DNA from: Paucibacter aquatile
GTDB lineage: Bacteria > Pseudomonadota > Gammaproteobacteria > Burkholderiales > Burkholderiaceae_C
Direction of reading: 5' to 3'
DNA length: 64,000 nucleotides
NCBI RefSeq assembly: GCF_002885975.1
Contig: NZ_POSP01000004.1
Span: 62,001-126,000 of the forward strand
Shown here: piece by piece, positions 7,819-16,755 of the stretch
How positions within the stretch are numbered: position 1 is the stretch's first letter
How the letters are laid out: each line of letters opens with the position of its first letter
Program-made: the position numbers and the translations under genes
The notes under the pieces: generated by a model
Databases searched by the model: none
Told to the model about the DNA's origin: nothing
The model's input: only the letters and a program-made list of their open reading frames with translations

Positions 7819-9914
7819 ACCCGCTGATCGCCAATCTGCAAGCCCTGCTGGGCCCGCGCGCCGCCGTGCTGAGCGCGCTGGGCGCGCCGGTGGCGGTGAT
7901 CCTGGTGCTGGGCATGATGGTGCTGCCGCTGCCGCCGTTCGCCCTGGATCTGATGTTCACCTTCAACATCGCCATGGCGGTGATGGTGATGATGGTGGCG
8001 GCCAATATGGTCAAGCCGCTGGACTTTGCGGCCTTCCCGACCGTGCTGCTGCTGACCACCTTGCTGCGCCTGTCGCTGAACGTGGCCTCCACCCGCGTGG
8101 TGCTGATGGAAGGCCACACCGGCACCGGCGCGGCCGGCAAGGTGATCGAGGCCTTCGGCCATTTCCTGATCGGCGGCAACTTCGCGGTCGGCCTGATCGT
8201 CTTTGCCATCCTGGTGGTGATCAACTTCATCGTGGTCACCAAGGGTGCCGAGCGGATCGCTGAAGTCGGCGCGCGCTTCTCCTTGGATGCCATGCCCGGC
8301 AAGCAGATGGCGGTGGACGCCGACCTGAATGCCGGCCTGATCAACGAGGCCGAGGCCAAGCGCCGCCGCGCCGAGCTCGGCGACGAGGCCGATTTCTTTG
8401 GCTCCATGGACGGTGCCAGCAAGTTCGTCCGCGGCGACGCGGTCGCCGGCATGCTGATCCTGGCCATCAACATCGTCGGTGGCTTCATCATCGGCGTCGC
8501 CCAACATGGCCTGTCGGCCAGCCAGGCGGCGGATTCCTACATCCTGCTGGCCGTCGGTGACGCGCTGGTGGCCCAGGTGCCGGCCCTGCTGATCTCGGTG
8601 GCCGCGGCCATGGTGGTGTCGCGCGTCGGCACCGAGAAAGACATCGGCAGCCAGATCGGCCGCCAGGTGTTCGGTTCGGCCAAGTCCCTGGCCATCACCG
8701 CCGGTGTGATCGGCATGCTGGGCCTGATCCCGGGCATGCCCCATGTGGTCTTCCTGCTGATCGCCAGCACCCTGGGCTACCTGGCCTGGTGGCTGCGTAC
8801 CCGCGACCAGGCGGCGCAGAAAGCCGCCGAGATCAAGCCCAAGGACAACGCTGCCGCGGCCGCCGAGCCCAATGGCGAAGCGACCTGGGACGACCTCATC
8901 CCGGTCGACACCCTGGGCCTGGAGGTGGGCTACCGCCTGATCAGCCTGGTCGACAAGAGCCGTGAGGGCGATCTGCTCAGCCGCATCAAGGGCGTGCGGC
9001 GCAAGTTTGCGCAGGAGGTGGGCTTCCTGCCGCCGGCCGTGCACATCCGCGACAACCTGGAGCTGCGCCCCAGCCAGTACCGCCTGAGCCTGCGCGGCGC
9101 CGTGGTGGGCGAGGCCGAGGCCTTCCCGGGCATGTGGCTGGCCATCAACCCGGGCCAGGCCACCCAGAAACTGATCGGCACCCAGACCACCGATCCGGCC
9201 TTCGGCCTGCCCGCCGTCTGGATCGACGACCGCCAGAAAGATATGGCGCAAATGGCCGGATTTACCGTGGTTGATTGCTCGACCGTGGTGGCCACCCATC
9301 TTTCACACTTGATGCAGGTTCACGCGGCCAAGCTGCTGGGCCGAGTCGAGACCCAGGCCCTGGTTGAACACCTGACCAAGCAGGCGCCGCAACTGATCGA
9401 AGATGTGATTCCCAAAATGCTAGGCATCGCCAATCTGCAACGTGTCCTCCAGCTCCTGCTGGAAGAGGGCGTGCACATCCGCGATATGCGCTCCATCGTC
9501 GAGTCCATCGCCGAGAACGCCGCCCAGATCAGCGATCCGGCCGAGCTGGCCCGCCGCATCCGCACCCACATCGCCCCGGCCATCGTTCAACAGATCTACG
9601 GCCCGGTGAAGGAGCTGGATGTGATCGCCCTCGAGCCCGAGCTGGAGCGCCTGGTCACGCAAGCCCTGAATTCCCCCAACGGCGCCGCCCTGGACCCTGG
9701 TGTCGCCGACACCCTGGCCCGCAGCGCCGCCGAAACCTCACAAGCCCAGGAAGACCGCGGCGTGCCCGCCTGCCTGCTGGTGCCCGATCTGATCCGCGCC
9801 CCCATGGCCCGCCTGCTGCGCCGTGCCGCACCGCGCCTCAAGGTGCTGGGCCACAGCGAAATTCCTGAAACCCACTCCATCCGTATCGGTTCCATCATCG
9901 GAGGCACAGCATGA
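7815..9914 (+). CDS. flhA: flagellar biosynthesis export gate protein FlhA
   Basis: FlhA forms the nonameric ring of the flagellar export gate. The N-terminal half holds about eight membrane helices, including the highly conserved LLTTLLRLSLNVASTRVVLMEG and the FHIPEP-family loop sequence SLDAMPGKQMAVDADLNAG. The C-terminal cytoplasmic domain begins near residue 350 and contains LGLEVGYRLISLV and the ring-forming region. The product is 699 residues, normal for the family. Both ends overlap neighbours by an ATGA, with flhB upstream and flhF downstream. Confidence 0.97.
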   Translation: MNPLIANLQALLGPRAAVLSALGAPVAVILVLGMMVLPLPPFALDLMFTFNIAMAVMVMMVAANMVKPLDFAAFPTVLLLTTLLRLSLNVASTRVVLMEGHTGTGAAGKVIEAFGHFLIGGNFAVGLIVFAILVVINFIVVTKGAERIAEVGARFSLDAMPGKQMAVDADLNAGLINEAEAKRRRAELGDEADFFGSMDGASKFVRGDAVAGMLILAINIVGGFIIGVAQHGLSASQAADSYILLAVGDALVAQVPALLISVAAAMVVSRVGTEKDIGSQIGRQVFGSAKSLAITAGVIGMLGLIPGMPHVVFLLIASTLGYLAWWLRTRDQAAQKAAEIKPKDNAAAAAEPNGEATWDDLIPVDTLGLEVGYRLISLVDKSREGDLLSRIKGVRRKFAQEVGFLPPAVHIRDNLELRPSQYRLSLRGAVVGEAEAFPGMWLAINPGQATQKLIGTQTTDPAFGLPAVWIDDRQKDMAQMAGFTVVDCSTVVATHLSHLMQVHAAKLLGRVETQALVEHLTKQAPQLIEDVIPKMLGIANLQRVLQLLLEEGVHIRDMRSIVESIAENAAQISDPAELARRIRTHIAPAIVQQIYGPVKELDVIALEPELERLVTQALNSPNGAALDPGVADTLARSAAETSQAQEDRGVPACLLVPDLIRAPMARLLRRAAPRLKVLGHSEIPETHSIRIGSIIGGTA

Positions 9915-11611
9915 ATGTGAAACGCTTCACCGCCCGCACATCACGCGAAGCCATGGCCCTGGTCCGCAAGGCCTTTGGTGATGATGCCGTCGTCCTGTCC
10001 AACAAGCCCTGCCCGGAAGGTGTGGAAGTGCTGGCCATGGCGCCGGAAGGCATGTCGCAGATCGAGCGCGTGGCCGCCACCGCGCCGCGCGTGGCCTCGC
10101 CCGGCCGCCTGCAGGCCCAGCCGGGTCGCCCGGCCGCCGGCGCGCCCGTGGTCAACCCTTCGGCCAAGAGCTTTGCCGCCCGCACCGGCCAGCGCAGCGA
10201 ACCCAGCTTTGGCTACAACGACCCCGCCAGCGGCTACGGCGGCGAGGTGGCTGACGATGTCCAGACCCTGGCCATGAGCACCTTGTCCTTCCAGGACTAT
10301 GTGCGCGAGCGCGTCCTCAAGCGCCGCCAGGCCGAGCTGGAAGGTGCGCCCGATCCCATCTACGCCCAGCAGGCCGAAGCGCCGGCGGTCGCGGCTGACC
10401 ATCCCGGCGTCAGCTCCCTCAATGCCGTGCGCCAGCAGCGCGCTCAGGCCGCCTTGCAAGCCATGCAGCCGCGCCGCCCGGAGTCGCAGCCCGCGCCTGC
10501 TCAAGCGGCGCAGCCGGCTCGCCGCGCCGTGCCGGTGCCGCCCTCGCCGCCGGTGCTGCGCGACGAGATACGCATGCCGGCCACCAGCCTGACAGCCGAG
10601 TTGCCCGATCTGCCCGGCCGCGGCCGTCGCGACCAGCAGGACATGATGAACGAGCTGCGTCAGGTCAAGGGCCTGATCGAAGAGCGCTTCGGCGCCCTGG
10701 CTTTCATGGAAAAGCTGCAGCGCCAGCCCATCCAGGCCCGCCTGACCCAAAAGCTGCTGGAGCTGGGCTTCTCGCCCGCCTTGGTGCGCAAGCTGGTTGA
10801 AGGCTGCCCCAATGAGTTCAAGGGCGCGCAGGCCGCCAAGGGTGAGCCGGCTGATGAAACCCAGTGGGCCGCCAATGTGCTGTCCCGCAATCTGCACACC
10901 GATGAAAACAGCCCGGCGCTGGAAGAGCAGGGCGGCGTGTTCGCCCTGATCGGCTCCACCGGCGTGGGCAAGACCACGACCACGGCCAAGATCGCCGCCG
11001 CCTTTGCCACCCGCTTCGGCGCCGCCCACCTGGGCCTGATCACGCTGGACGCCTACCGGGTCGGCGCTCACGAGCAGCTGCGCGCCTACGGCCGCATCCT
11101 CGGCGTGCCGGTGCACACCGCCCACGACCGCGCTTCGCTGGAAGACCTGCTGGAGCTGCTCTCGGCCAAGAAGATGGTCCTGATCGACACGGCCGGCATG
11201 GCCCAGCGCGACAGCCGTACCCACGAGCTGCTCGAGATGCTGGCCCATCCCAGCGTGCGCAAGATCCTGGTGGTCAACGCCGCCCAGCAGGGCGAGACCA
11301 TCGAAGACGTGGTCAACGCCTGGGGCGCCAAGGACTGCCACGGCCTGGTGCTGTCCAAGATCGACGAGGCCGTCAAGCTGGCCCCGGCCCTGGACACCCT
11401 GATCCGCCACAAGCTGACCGTGCTGGGCGTGACCAACGGCCAGCGCGTGCCGGAAGACTGGCACCGCCTGTCAAGCCAGGCCCTGGTGCAGCGCGCCCTG
11501 CGCAGCACCGCCGCCGGCGCCTGGCGCATGGACAGCGCCGATGTGAACCTGATTTTTGCCGGGGGGCCCGCGCTTGGCTCCCAACACCCGGCCGCCATGG
11601 GCATGTTTTAA
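9911..11611 (+). CDS. flhF: flagellar placement GTPase FlhF
   Basis: FlhF is an SRP-type GTPase that sets flagellar position and number, usually at the cell pole. The C-terminal NG domain has the P-loop GSTGVGKTTTTAK near residue 348, LITLDAYRVGAHEQL, and LIDTAGMAQRD as the G3 motif. The N-terminal start NVKRFTARTSREAMALVRKAFGDDAVVLSN is the typical FlhF basic domain. The middle (about residues 55-245) is a low-complexity Pro/Ala/Gln linker, which accounts for the 566-residue length. It overlaps flhA by four bases and precedes the flhG-like gene by 36 bases. Confidence 0.96.
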   Translation: MNVKRFTARTSREAMALVRKAFGDDAVVLSNKPCPEGVEVLAMAPEGMSQIERVAATAPRVASPGRLQAQPGRPAAGAPVVNPSAKSFAARTGQRSEPSFGYNDPASGYGGEVADDVQTLAMSTLSFQDYVRERVLKRRQAELEGAPDPIYAQQAEAPAVAADHPGVSSLNAVRQQRAQAALQAMQPRRPESQPAPAQAAQPARRAVPVPPSPPVLRDEIRMPATSLTAELPDLPGRGRRDQQDMMNELRQVKGLIEERFGALAFMEKLQRQPIQARLTQKLLELGFSPALVRKLVEGCPNEFKGAQAAKGEPADETQWAANVLSRNLHTDENSPALEEQGGVFALIGSTGVGKTTTTAKIAAAFATRFGAAHLGLITLDAYRVGAHEQLRAYGRILGVPVHTAHDRASLEDLLELLSAKKMVLIDTAGMAQRDSRTHELLEMLAHPSVRKILVVNAAQQGETIEDVVNAWGAKDCHGLVLSKIDEAVKLAPALDTLIRHKLTVLGVTNGQRVPEDWHRLSSQALVQRALRSTAAGAWRMDSADVNLIFAGGPALGSQHPAAMGMF

Positions 11612-11647
11612 GCCCGGATGCTGAAGCCACACGAGACCCCACTCATC

Positions 11648-12472
11648 ATGCGCGACGCTCACACCTCTGCTTCATCCCACGCCCCGCAGGACCAGGCCCA
11701 TGGCCTGCGCCGCCTGTTCGCCAGCTCGCGGGTGCGCTTCATCCCGGTCGTCAGCAACCCCCATGTGGTGGGCGGCGGCGTGCTGCTGGAAGGCCTGTGC
11801 GCGGCCTTCGCCGAGCTGGGCCTGCACACCCTGGTGGTCGATGCCGGTGAGAGCTCGCCCAAGCCTTCGGAGCTGGCGAGTGTGGACCTGGCCTCCTGCG
11901 TAGAAAGCCTGTCCAAGGATGTGTCCTATCTGGCCGCGCGTGGCCTGCCCATGCGCTACATCAACGCCAACGGCTCGGCCGCCCAGTTCCTGGAAGCCGT
12001 GACCGATGCCGCCCCCTTCGCCGATGTCGTGCTGCTGCACGCCAGCGCGGCCGAACTGGCCCGTGTGGTCGCCCTGCGCGAGGTGCGCCCGGTGCTGCTG
12101 GCCGACACCGACAGCATGAGCGTCACCCATGCCTACGCCGGCATGAAATGGCTGGCCAGCCGCGCCGGCCTGATGGTCTACAGCCTGCTGCTGGCCAGCT
12201 CGCCGCAGCTGCGCCTCTCGGATCGCATTGCCCAGCAGATCAGCTCCTGCGCCGATGGTTTCCTCGGTGCCGTGCTGCGCGACTGGGCCTGCCTGGACCC
12301 CAAGACACCGCCGACGGCACCGGTCTCCCCGGAGATCCGCCATCTGGCCCGTGAGCTGCTGCTGGCCGCCCCGCCGGGAGCCGCGCTGGAAGCCTCGGTC
12401 AACGCCAGCCCGCTGCGCCCGCCCGTGCGCATGATGGGTGCAGGGCGCCCGGCCATGGCAGCCACTCTTTGA
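11648..12472 (+). CDS. flhG: degenerate FlhG/FleN-like protein lacking the Walker A lysine
   Basis: Its position between flhF and fliA is that of flhG (fleN), a MinD-type ATPase that limits flagellar number with FlhF. The fold outline is kept: a beta strand RFIPVV, a glycine loop, a helix, then HTLVVDAG in place of the MinD DAD motif, and later FADVVLLHAS. The loop itself reads SNPHVVGGGVLLEGL, where an active protein has KGGVGKT/S, so the two catalytic lysines and the P-loop threonine are missing. I infer a protein that no longer hydrolyses ATP in the normal way. The start is taken as the ATG at 11648; an earlier ATG at 11618 is possible. The frame is intact over 274 residues, which argues against a simple pseudogene. 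Confidence 0.75.
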   Translation: MRDAHTSASSHAPQDQAHGLRRLFASSRVRFIPVVSNPHVVGGGVLLEGLCAAFAELGLHTLVVDAGESSPKPSELASVDLASCVESLSKDVSYLAARGLPMRYINANGSAAQFLEAVTDAAPFADVVLLHASAAELARVVALREVRPVLLADTDSMSVTHAYAGMKWLASRAGLMVYSLLLASSPQLRLSDRIAQQISSCADGFLGAVLRDWACLDPKTPPTAPVSPEIRHLARELLLAAPPGAALEASVNASPLRPPVRMMGAGRPAMAATL

Positions 12473-12490
12473 TTGACGCAGGAGCTGATG

Positions 12491-13204
12491 ATGTACACCG
12501 CCAAAGGCCGCCTCGATAACTCCTCGCTGATCAAGCAATACAGCCCGCTGGTGCGACGTCTGGCGCACCAGATGATCGCCAAGCTGCCCGCCAATATCGA
12601 GATCGACGACCTGATCCAGGTCGGCCTGATCGGCCTGACCGACGCGCTCTCGCGCTTCGATGTCGGCCAGGGCGTGCAGTTCGAGACCTTTGCCACCCAG
12701 CGCATCCGCGGCGCCATGCTTGACGAGCTGCGCGGCGGCGACTGGATGAGCCGTGGCACCCGCCGCCAGCAGCGCGAGATCGAAGGCGCCGTGCGCAAGC
12801 TCGAGCAAGAGCTGGGCCGTGCCCCGGTCGAAAGCGAGATCGCCGCCGAGATGAAGATCCCCCTGGCCGAGTACCAGGACCTGCTCGGCAAGGTGCGTGG
12901 CACCCAACTGGTCTATCTGGAAGACATGTCGGGCGACGAAGGCGACGAGGACTTCCTCGACCGCCATGTGGCCGACCACAGCAACAACCCCATGTTGAAG
13001 CTGCAGGACCATCGCATGCGCGAGGCCCTGGTCGCCGCCATCAAGAACCTGCCCGAGCGCGAGCAGTACATGATGAGCATGTACTACGAGCACGACATGA
13101 ACCTCAAGGAAATTGCGGTCGTGCTCAAGGTCACCGAATCGCGCGTCTGCCAGCTGCACAGCCAGGCCATCGCCCGCCTGCGTGTCAAGCTGCGCGACTG
13201 GTAA
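12491..13204 (+). CDS. fliA: flagellar sigma factor 28, FliA
   Basis: FliA directs RNA polymerase to class III flagellar and chemotaxis promoters and is held by FlgM. Region 2 is clear in ANIEIDDLIQVGLIGLTDAL and QFETFATQRIRGAMLDELR. Region 4 ends in LKEIAVVLKVTESRVCQLHS, the helix-turn-helix for the -35 element. The product is 237 residues. The start is taken at the ATG at 12491, six bases after GCAGGAG; an adjacent ATG at 12488 and a TTG at 12473 are alternatives. The candidate FliA promoter before flhB would place fliA under its own control. Confidence 0.96.
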   Translation: MYTAKGRLDNSSLIKQYSPLVRRLAHQMIAKLPANIEIDDLIQVGLIGLTDALSRFDVGQGVQFETFATQRIRGAMLDELRGGDWMSRGTRRQQREIEGAVRKLEQELGRAPVESEIAAEMKIPLAEYQDLLGKVRGTQLVYLEDMSGDEGDEDFLDRHVADHSNNPMLKLQDHRMREALVAAIKNLPEREQYMMSMYYEHDMNLKEIAVVLKVTESRVCQLHSQAIARLRVKLRDW

Positions 13205-13313
13205 GCCCCGCTGCCGTAATTTCAGATCCAAGCGGCGCCCAGCTCTTGCTGCTACCCTTCCGGGTGGTCAGGCTCGGTCTCGGAGCCGGCCGCGACTCTA
13301 GGGAGGAGACGCC

Positions 13314-14690
13314 ATGTTCTTTGGCTCCAAGCGCCAATCCGCCACCCGATCGAGCGTGCCCATCGCGCACCACGAATCAGCTGCGGGCGCCGCGGCGCCC
13401 AGCACCCAGGCGCTGACCCAGCTGCTGGGTAGCCTGTCCCGTTCGGTCTCCCATGTCGGCCGCGATGCCGCCGAGGTGCGCGGGGTACTGGATGACACAC
13501 AGAAAGTTGTCGATGCCCAGGCCCAGGCCATGGCCGCTCTGTCGGGCGAGCTGGGCCAGGTGCGCCAGGCCCAGCAAGGCATCAGCCGGGCCAGCGAACA
13601 AAGCCGTCAGGCCGTGCAGCGCGCCCGCCAGGCCTTGTCCGGCGTGGGCGATGAGGTGGGCGGCATCGTCCAGACCCTGCACGAGGTCGCTGACGCGGCC
13701 TCGGACATCAGCAAGATCGCCCTGCAGACCCGTCTCGTTGCGTTCAATGCCTCGGTCGAAGCCAAGCGCGCTGGCGAAGCCGGCCTGGGCTTTGGCGTGG
13801 TGGCCGATGCGGTCAAGGACCTGGCCGGCAAGGTCGACGGTTCGTCCAAGGCCATCATGAGCACGCTGTCGGCCCTCGACGCCCGCATCGAACGCTTCAG
13901 CATCGAGCTGCGCAGCGCCAGCGGCGGCCTGGCCCAGCAAAGCGCCATCCACCAGGCCTTTGCCGCGGTGGAGCAGGATGTGCTGCACATCGCCGATGCC
14001 GCCCGCCAGAGCGAGCAAATCAGTGCCTCGCTCGGCGCCCGCGCGGACGAGTTGGCGGCCGACATCCAGCAGGCGCGCGGCAGCCTGCAGGTGGCCACCG
14101 CCTGCAGCGATCGATTCTTGAAGCTCTCGGAAGAGCTGATCGAGCAGATTGCCGGCTCCGGCGTCGAGGTCGAGGATGCCCGCTTCATCGCCGCCGCCCA
14201 GCAGGCCGCGGCCCGCATCAGCGCCCTGCTGGAGGAGGCCGTGGCCCGCCGTCAGATCAGCATGGCTCAGCTCTTTGATGAACGCTATCGGCCTCTGGCA
14301 GGCAGCGATCCGGCTCAGCATCTGACCGACTTTGTCGAGCTCACGGACCGCCTGTTCCCGGCCGTGCAGGAGCCCGTGCTGCAGCTCGACGACAAGATCG
14401 TGTTCTGCATTGCCGTGGATCGCAACGGTTATGTGCCCACCCACAACAAGAAGTACTGCCAGCCTCAACGCCCGGGTGATGTGGTGTGGAACAGCGCCAA
14501 CAGCCGCTATCGCCGCATCTTCAATGACCGCACCGGCCTGGCTTCGGCGCGCAACCAGCGGCCGTTTCTGCTGCAGACCTACCGGCGTGATATGGGCGGC
14601 GGCCGCTTTGTGCTGCTGAAGGAGGCCTCAGCGCCCATCACCGTGCAGGGGCGGCATTGGGGCGGTTTGCGTCTGGCCTTCGGCTTTTGA
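13314..14690 (+). CDS. soluble methyl-accepting chemotaxis-type protein with C-terminal sensor domain
   Basis: No membrane helix or HAMP domain is present. Residues about 45-330 are coiled coil with a receptor signalling tip near residues 130-170 (ISKIALQTRLVAFNAS, then EAKRAGEAGLGFGVVADAV). The canonical tip has QTNLLALNAAIEAARAGE, so Asn is replaced by Arg and other contact residues differ. The last 110 residues (DRNGYVPTHNKKYC, then NSRYRRIFNDRTGL and FVLLKEASAPI) look like a Cache-type ligand-binding domain placed after the signalling region. It follows fliA in the same direction with GGGAGGAG before the ATG. A role in motility or c-di-GMP signalling is likely, but coupling to CheA is uncertain. 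Confidence 0.75.
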   Translation: MFFGSKRQSATRSSVPIAHHESAAGAAAPSTQALTQLLGSLSRSVSHVGRDAAEVRGVLDDTQKVVDAQAQAMAALSGELGQVRQAQQGISRASEQSRQAVQRARQALSGVGDEVGGIVQTLHEVADAASDISKIALQTRLVAFNASVEAKRAGEAGLGFGVVADAVKDLAGKVDGSSKAIMSTLSALDARIERFSIELRSASGGLAQQSAIHQAFAAVEQDVLHIADAARQSEQISASLGARADELAADIQQARGSLQVATACSDRFLKLSEELIEQIAGSGVEVEDARFIAAAQQAAARISALLEEAVARRQISMAQLFDERYRPLAGSDPAQHLTDFVELTDRLFPAVQEPVLQLDDKIVFCIAVDRNGYVPTHNKKYCQPQRPGDVVWNSANSRYRRIFNDRTGLASARNQRPFLLQTYRRDMGGGRFVLLKEASAPITVQGRHWGGLRLAFGF

Positions 14691-14826
14691 AGCCTTGGCG
14701 CGCTCTGAGCATCAGAGTTGCCAGCAAAAGCCAGCGAAGCGGTTCTGGCCAGGCGGACCGGAGCAGACAGTACGCTCAGTACGGCAAGCCGGGCCAACGA
14801 CGCCAGAAGGATTTTGATGGCGACGC

Positions 14827-16725
14827 TCAGGGAGCCACGCAGGCGCGGTTCTTGCCGGTGTGCTTGGCCTCGTACAGCGCCACATCGGCGCGGTCCAGCG
14901 CCGCTTCCAGGGTTTCGCCCGGCCGGTACAGGGTCACGCCGGCCGAGAAGGTGACGAACACATCCTTGCCTTCGTGCATGAAGAGGCTGGCCGACAAGGC
15001 GCGCTGCAGGCGCTGCAGCACCGCCTGCGCTTCCACCACCGGCGTGCTGGGCAGCATGAGCACGAACTCTTCGCCGCCGTAGCGCGCCACCAGGTCACCC
15101 GGACGCAGGTGCTGTGACACCCGCTCCGCCAGGGACTTGAGCGCCACATCGCCGGCACCATGGCCCAGGGTGTCGTTGAGCTTCTTGAAATTGTCGATGT
15201 CCAGCAGGGCCAGGGCGATCAGGGCGTTGTCGCCGGTCTCGCGCTCGGCCTTGGCCTGCTCGACCGCGAAGGCGGCCAGCAGGCCGCGGCGGTTGGCGAT
15301 CTGGGTCAGCTGGTCGGTCTGCACCTCGTTGGAGAGGCGCTGCAACTCGCCCTCGAGCTCGGCGACTTTGGCACTGAGGCTGCTGGCGCGGTCGTGCTCC
15401 AGGGTCAGGCGTTCCTGGGTTTGCTTGACCAGGGATTGCACACTGCGGCTTTCTTCCACCATCTCGCGCACCACGCCGGTCAGGCTTTCCAGTGAATCGG
15501 CTTTCTCGATCACCTCGGCATAGCGGCCGACGCTGTTCTGGAAACGATCGGTGTGCTGGCCCAGTTCGCCCAGCTCGGCCAGCATCTGGTGGATCAGCGC
15601 TTTCAGGGAATCGCGCGCGCGGCTGCGTTCTTCGCGCAGGGCGCGCTGGCGCTCGCGCGTGCCGCCCAGCATCTCGGTGACCGAGCGCACGCCGCGGCCG
15701 CTCAGGCCCTGCTCCAGGGTCTGGTTCATGGCCTCGCACTGGCCCTTGGCCCAGGAATCGTCCTCGGCCAGGTCGACCAGGCTGGCGCTCAACTCGCGGC
15801 ACAGCTCGCCCAGCTCGCCGAAGAGATGCTGGCGGTGGTCCAGCAGATGGCGGGCGCGCTGGCACAAGGCCTCGATCAAGGCCGCCTTCTCGGGCGTGGG
15901 GCCGCCGGCCAGCAGGTCCAGATGGGCGGCGTCGAGCTGACGCATCAGCTCATCGGCATAGCCTTCGGGGCTCTTCAGTGCATGCTGGACGGTGCCGTGC
16001 AAGCTGGTCTCGATGCCCGGCCAGGGGCTGCTCAGACCGGCACCGGCGGCACGGAAAGTCAGTGGGGCCGAGCCCTCGCCGCCGGCGGTCAGCTCGCTGT
16101 CGGCCGCCTCCACCGTGCTGGGCGCGAAGTCTTCTTCGGCAAAAAACTGGCTCGGCGTGCCACCGGGCTCTTCCGATGTGGCGATGCTGGCATCGGCGAC
16201 ATCGCCGTCCCAGCTGTTGACCAACTGGTCCAGGCGTTTGAGCAGGCGCTGGCCGTCGCTGCGGTTGTTTTCCAGCACGCGCTGCAGGCCGTCTTTCTTG
16301 CGCGCGACGGTCCATTGCCGGCCGCCGCGTTCCAGGCCGCGCACCAGGCGCTCCAGGGTTTGGGCCATGGCTTCACCTTGGGCGCTGGGACCCTCGCTGC
16401 GCTGCAGGCGTTCGAGCTCGCGCAGGGCTTCATCCCAGCGCGACTCGCGCACGCAGACCTGCAGCTCCAGCCGCGCCTGCGCGTTGCTGACGCCCATGCT
16501 CAGCAGCTTGGCCAGCAGGGCCTGGGCGCGCTCGGGCAGGGCGGCGGGCGTGGCCTCGACGCCGGATTCCATGGCGTAGGCACGGGCGTAGTTTTCCGGC
16601 GTCGGCTCCAGCTGCGCCTGGGCCAGGCGCAGCAGCGCTGCCTTGGCGATCTGGGCCGGCGGCGTGGCGCCCGGCTTGCGGGCGGAGTTGGCGGGCAGAG
16701 GCGTGGGGCGGCGAGATTCGTCCAT
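14827..16725 (-). CDS. diguanylate cyclase (GGDEF domain)
   Basis: The C-terminal 165 residues form a GGDEF domain. The active-site loop reads GGEEF at about residues 549-553. An inhibitory RxxD site (RPGD) lies five residues before it, so the enzyme should make cyclic di-GMP and be feedback inhibited. LDIDNFKKLNDTLGHGAGD is the metal and substrate segment. The preceding 450 residues are largely helical, with a coiled coil just before the catalytic domain and no membrane helix. This resembles soluble proteobacterial cyclases with an N-terminal helical domain. The gene is the last of a three-gene minus-strand set, 30 bases after the REC-PAS-GGDEF-EAL gene. Confidence 0.9.
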   Translation of the reverse strand: MDESRRPTPLPANSARKPGATPPAQIAKAALLRLAQAQLEPTPENYARAYAMESGVEATPAALPERAQALLAKLLSMGVSNAQARLELQVCVRESRWDEALRELERLQRSEGPSAQGEAMAQTLERLVRGLERGGRQWTVARKKDGLQRVLENNRSDGQRLLKRLDQLVNSWDGDVADASIATSEEPGGTPSQFFAEEDFAPSTVEAADSELTAGGEGSAPLTFRAAGAGLSSPWPGIETSLHGTVQHALKSPEGYADELMRQLDAAHLDLLAGGPTPEKAALIEALCQRARHLLDHRQHLFGELGELCRELSASLVDLAEDDSWAKGQCEAMNQTLEQGLSGRGVRSVTEMLGGTRERQRALREERSRARDSLKALIHQMLAELGELGQHTDRFQNSVGRYAEVIEKADSLESLTGVVREMVEESRSVQSLVKQTQERLTLEHDRASSLSAKVAELEGELQRLSNEVQTDQLTQIANRRGLLAAFAVEQAKAERETGDNALIALALLDIDNFKKLNDTLGHGAGDVALKSLAERVSQHLRPGDLVARYGGEEFVLMLPSTPVVEAQAVLQRLQRALSASLFMHEGKDVFVTFSAGVTLYRPGETLEAALDRADVALYEAKHTGKNRACVAP

Positions 16726-16755
16726 CGGTGTTGTGCTGGCTGAAGCTGGGGCGCG

